A stretch of 64,000 bases of DNA from Ifrita kowaldi (Eukaryota; Chordata; Aves; Passeriformes; Cinclosomatidae): NCBI GenBank assembly GCA_013398055.1, contig VZRS01004062.1, positions 303,984 to 367,983 of the forward strand, written 5' to 3'. Shown here piece after piece: positions 61,964 to 64,000 of this stretch (positions are counted from its first letter, which is position 1; every line of letters begins with the position of its first letter). The notes beneath the pieces were generated by a model that was given only the letters and a program-made list of their open reading frames with translations, searched no databases and was not told where the DNA came from. A program made the position numbers and the translations under genes.

Positions 61964-63686
61964 CCTAAACCATCCAGACTGTCAGAAATTACTACAGACT
62001 GCTGTAACCACCTTGCTGGAATATGACTATAGAATTAGTCAAGCTCTCCAGTGAAAATTCTGGGGATAAGGGAAATGAAATAAATGCCAATAGATGCAAA
62101 AGCACCAATGCAAAACATTGCTGACCCATGAACACTAATATCTACAAAGATTTTTCCATAGACTGTCAGCCCTTGATTGAATTTTTATGCTCCTAAGCTG
62201 TGGTATGTTTTGGAACTGAGTTACTGAAGTTTTTATCAAGGAAACAGTGACAGCTTCAACTCTCTTCTGATGCCCCAGCTAGAAATCTATGGGCACAATT
62301 AGAACTCTTATCAAATGGTTCTAGTTGTACTAGTACAGCTAAATCTAATGTACAAAATCCTACAAAACTGAGGACATACAGATTCTAGGGAATTCACAGT
62401 GTCTAGGGACACTCAGGAAAAGTTCCTAGATATGTGCAAGCACATGGACAATAATGTTACTGGAAGGCATTTAAAGGACATGGTAATCATCAGAGATGGC
62501 CAAGGTGAACAAAATCTTGTAAAACTAATACTACAGAGAGGACTGAGCAACAACGTATGTTTTGTAGCAAAAAACTAGCATGCGTACCCCAAACTGGGTA
62601 GAGATGATAGGATCCTGTTACCTAAAATCTCTATGAGAAAAACTGAAACTATTTTTTTATAAAAGCAACAATCTAAAAATATGCACTAGATTGCAATTGA
62701 AAGGATTGAATTTTTTTGAGGAGAGGAACACATGTCAGAAGGGACTCATAGTTAAAATTATAAAAACCCAGCAGAATTCACCAACTTCAGAATCATGTGG
62801 TCTATTTAAATGGTATATACACTTTGCCAAACGGATTTGTGTTCTACCTAGTATTTCTTGCTTAATCCTGTTTCACAGTTCTGTCCACATAAAGCCCTTT
62901 GAATTTCATAGACATGTATTTCATTTATCCATACTTAGGCCTTACAGAAGCTCGGAGCAGCTTTCATAGTGAGCCTTATTCACACACTCCCCAATTTTGT
63001 AAGCTCGAACTAAAAACAAAATTAACATTTTCTTATCTTAACCTGAACTGCAATTTAAACAGTGATCTAAGAACTTCAGATAAAAAGAAAGAAAAGAAAA
63101 ATTAACAGAAAATACAGGTACCATGAGCATCTCTAATTAAACAGCAAAAGTACAAGCAAATTTTGCTTTGTCTTGATGTAAGTTTTCTTTTGCTCTTTCC
63201 TCTCTGTTTGGGTTGAGCTGCAAGACAGATTATACCCACAGTGTAACTTTCAGAAATCATTAAGAAACCATTTATTTCTTCCCACAAAGAACCTGATATC
63301 AGCTATAACAAAAAATTCCTTGTTTCCAAGGAGCTCATACAATAGACAATAAAAACCAGTCAATGTGAAGTACTTTATAGCTCTTGAAAGATATTTCTTG
63401 ACTTGCTAAGGTCTGACTGTTACAAAAACCATATTTTGCTTAGTCAATATAATTGCCATTTAACAGTGGTTATTGATTGCATTTGTTACCTGCCAACTTT
63501 CAGGGAACAATTTTGGCCATTAACAACTGCAAGGCCAGAAATTTCTGGCCTGATATTTCTGTATTAGACCCTGGAGGCAAATCCTGACAGTCTAAAGCCA
63601 CACTATAATTTGTTTTCTTGGACCTGCTTGCTGATGGCTCTGAACACCAATTCTATCAAGCAAACCAAACTGAACTGTAACAACTG

Positions 63687-64000
63687 AATCATAAAATCAC
63701 TGAATGTCCTGGGTTGGAAGGGACCTTTAAATCATCTAGTTTCAGCCCCTCTGCTGTGGACAAGGACACCTTCCACTACACCAGATTCCTCACAGCTCCA
63801 TGCAGCCTAGTCTTGAACACTTCCAGGGATGGGACATCCACAGTTTCTCTGGACAACCTCAGCAAGTGCCTCACCACCCTCACAGAATAGAATTTCTTCC
63901 TAATATGTAGTTTAAACCTACTCCCCCTTGTCCTGTTGCTTCATGCTCTTGTAAAAAGTCCGTCTCTCTCTGTCTTTTATGCTCCCTTCAGGTACTAGAA
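63687..64000 (-). mobile_element. CR1 LINE fragment, runs off the window
   Basis: Reverse-orientation CR1 3' end. It starts aatcataaaatcactgaatg with cctgggttggaagggacctt. Next come ggacaaggacaccttccact and ttccagggatgggacatcca, and finally the ttcttcctaatatgtagttt block. It continues past base 64000. Confidence 0.93.

Larger units (their letters stand above)
61876..64000. other. Intron 5' of e1 (ABCA13), incomplete
   Basis: The exon encoding the preceding TLEE part of NBD1 is not visible here. A CA/TA microsatellite (61931-61963) lies 56 nt upstream of e1 in transcript sense. A CR1 fragment runs off the window end. Confidence 0.75.

Noticed and set aside
1..64000. CRISPR arrays, operons, tRNA or rRNA genes
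   Set aside because: The window is vertebrate intronic DNA; I saw no spaced direct repeats of array type and no tRNA cloverleaf or rRNA sequence I could support.

Overview
This is vertebrate nuclear DNA, most likely from a bird. It is AT-rich, with very small coding exons separated by long introns with GT-AG boundaries. The interspersed repeats are CR1 LINE fragments and long terminal repeats of endogenous retroviruses, both characteristic of avian genomes. There are no operons and no complete gene. Almost all long open frames in the window are chance frames in introns.

One gene accounts for the coding content. On the minus strand, fifteen consecutive exons (numbered e1 to e15 in transcription order, from high to low coordinates) splice in compatible phase to exactly 2,031 nt, or 677 codons, with no stop. 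They encode the C-terminal half of a full-length ABCA-subfamily transporter, best matched by ABCA13. The segment starts at the tail of nucleotide-binding domain 1 (e1, VFLKL). It continues through the first helix and large extracellular loop of transmembrane domain 2 (e2-e8) and the remaining membrane helices (e9-e12), then enters nucleotide-binding domain 2: domain entry (e13), Walker A GTNGAGKST (e14) and Q-loop GYCPQQDALDEL (e15). The signature motif, Walker B and stop codon lie beyond base 1. The N-terminal half lies beyond base 64000.

Layout: 1-1380 downstream intron; 1381-1531 e15; a 10-kb intron; 11497-14700 a cluster of e14, e13, e12 and e11; 18717-22288 e10, e9 and e8; 31187-31295 e7; 37751-42950 a cluster of e6, e5, e4, e3 and e2; an 18.8-kb intron; 61785-61875 e1; 61876-64000 upstream intron. 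The introns carry eight CR1 pieces, the longest (32806-34107) with recognisable but broken reverse transcriptase. They also carry three LTRs. The LTR at 40076-40586 has a clean 5-bp target duplication and contains a 188-base run of Ns.

The most unusual structure is a 262-bp extra copy of the 3' part of intron 5 plus most of exon e6. It sits about 2 kb away inside intron 6 and is flanked by a perfect 19-bp direct repeat, which looks like a target-site duplication around a non-transposon genomic insert. The copy keeps the splice acceptor, loses the donor and hits a stop, so it is a decoy exon. I found no undescribed multi-gene system.
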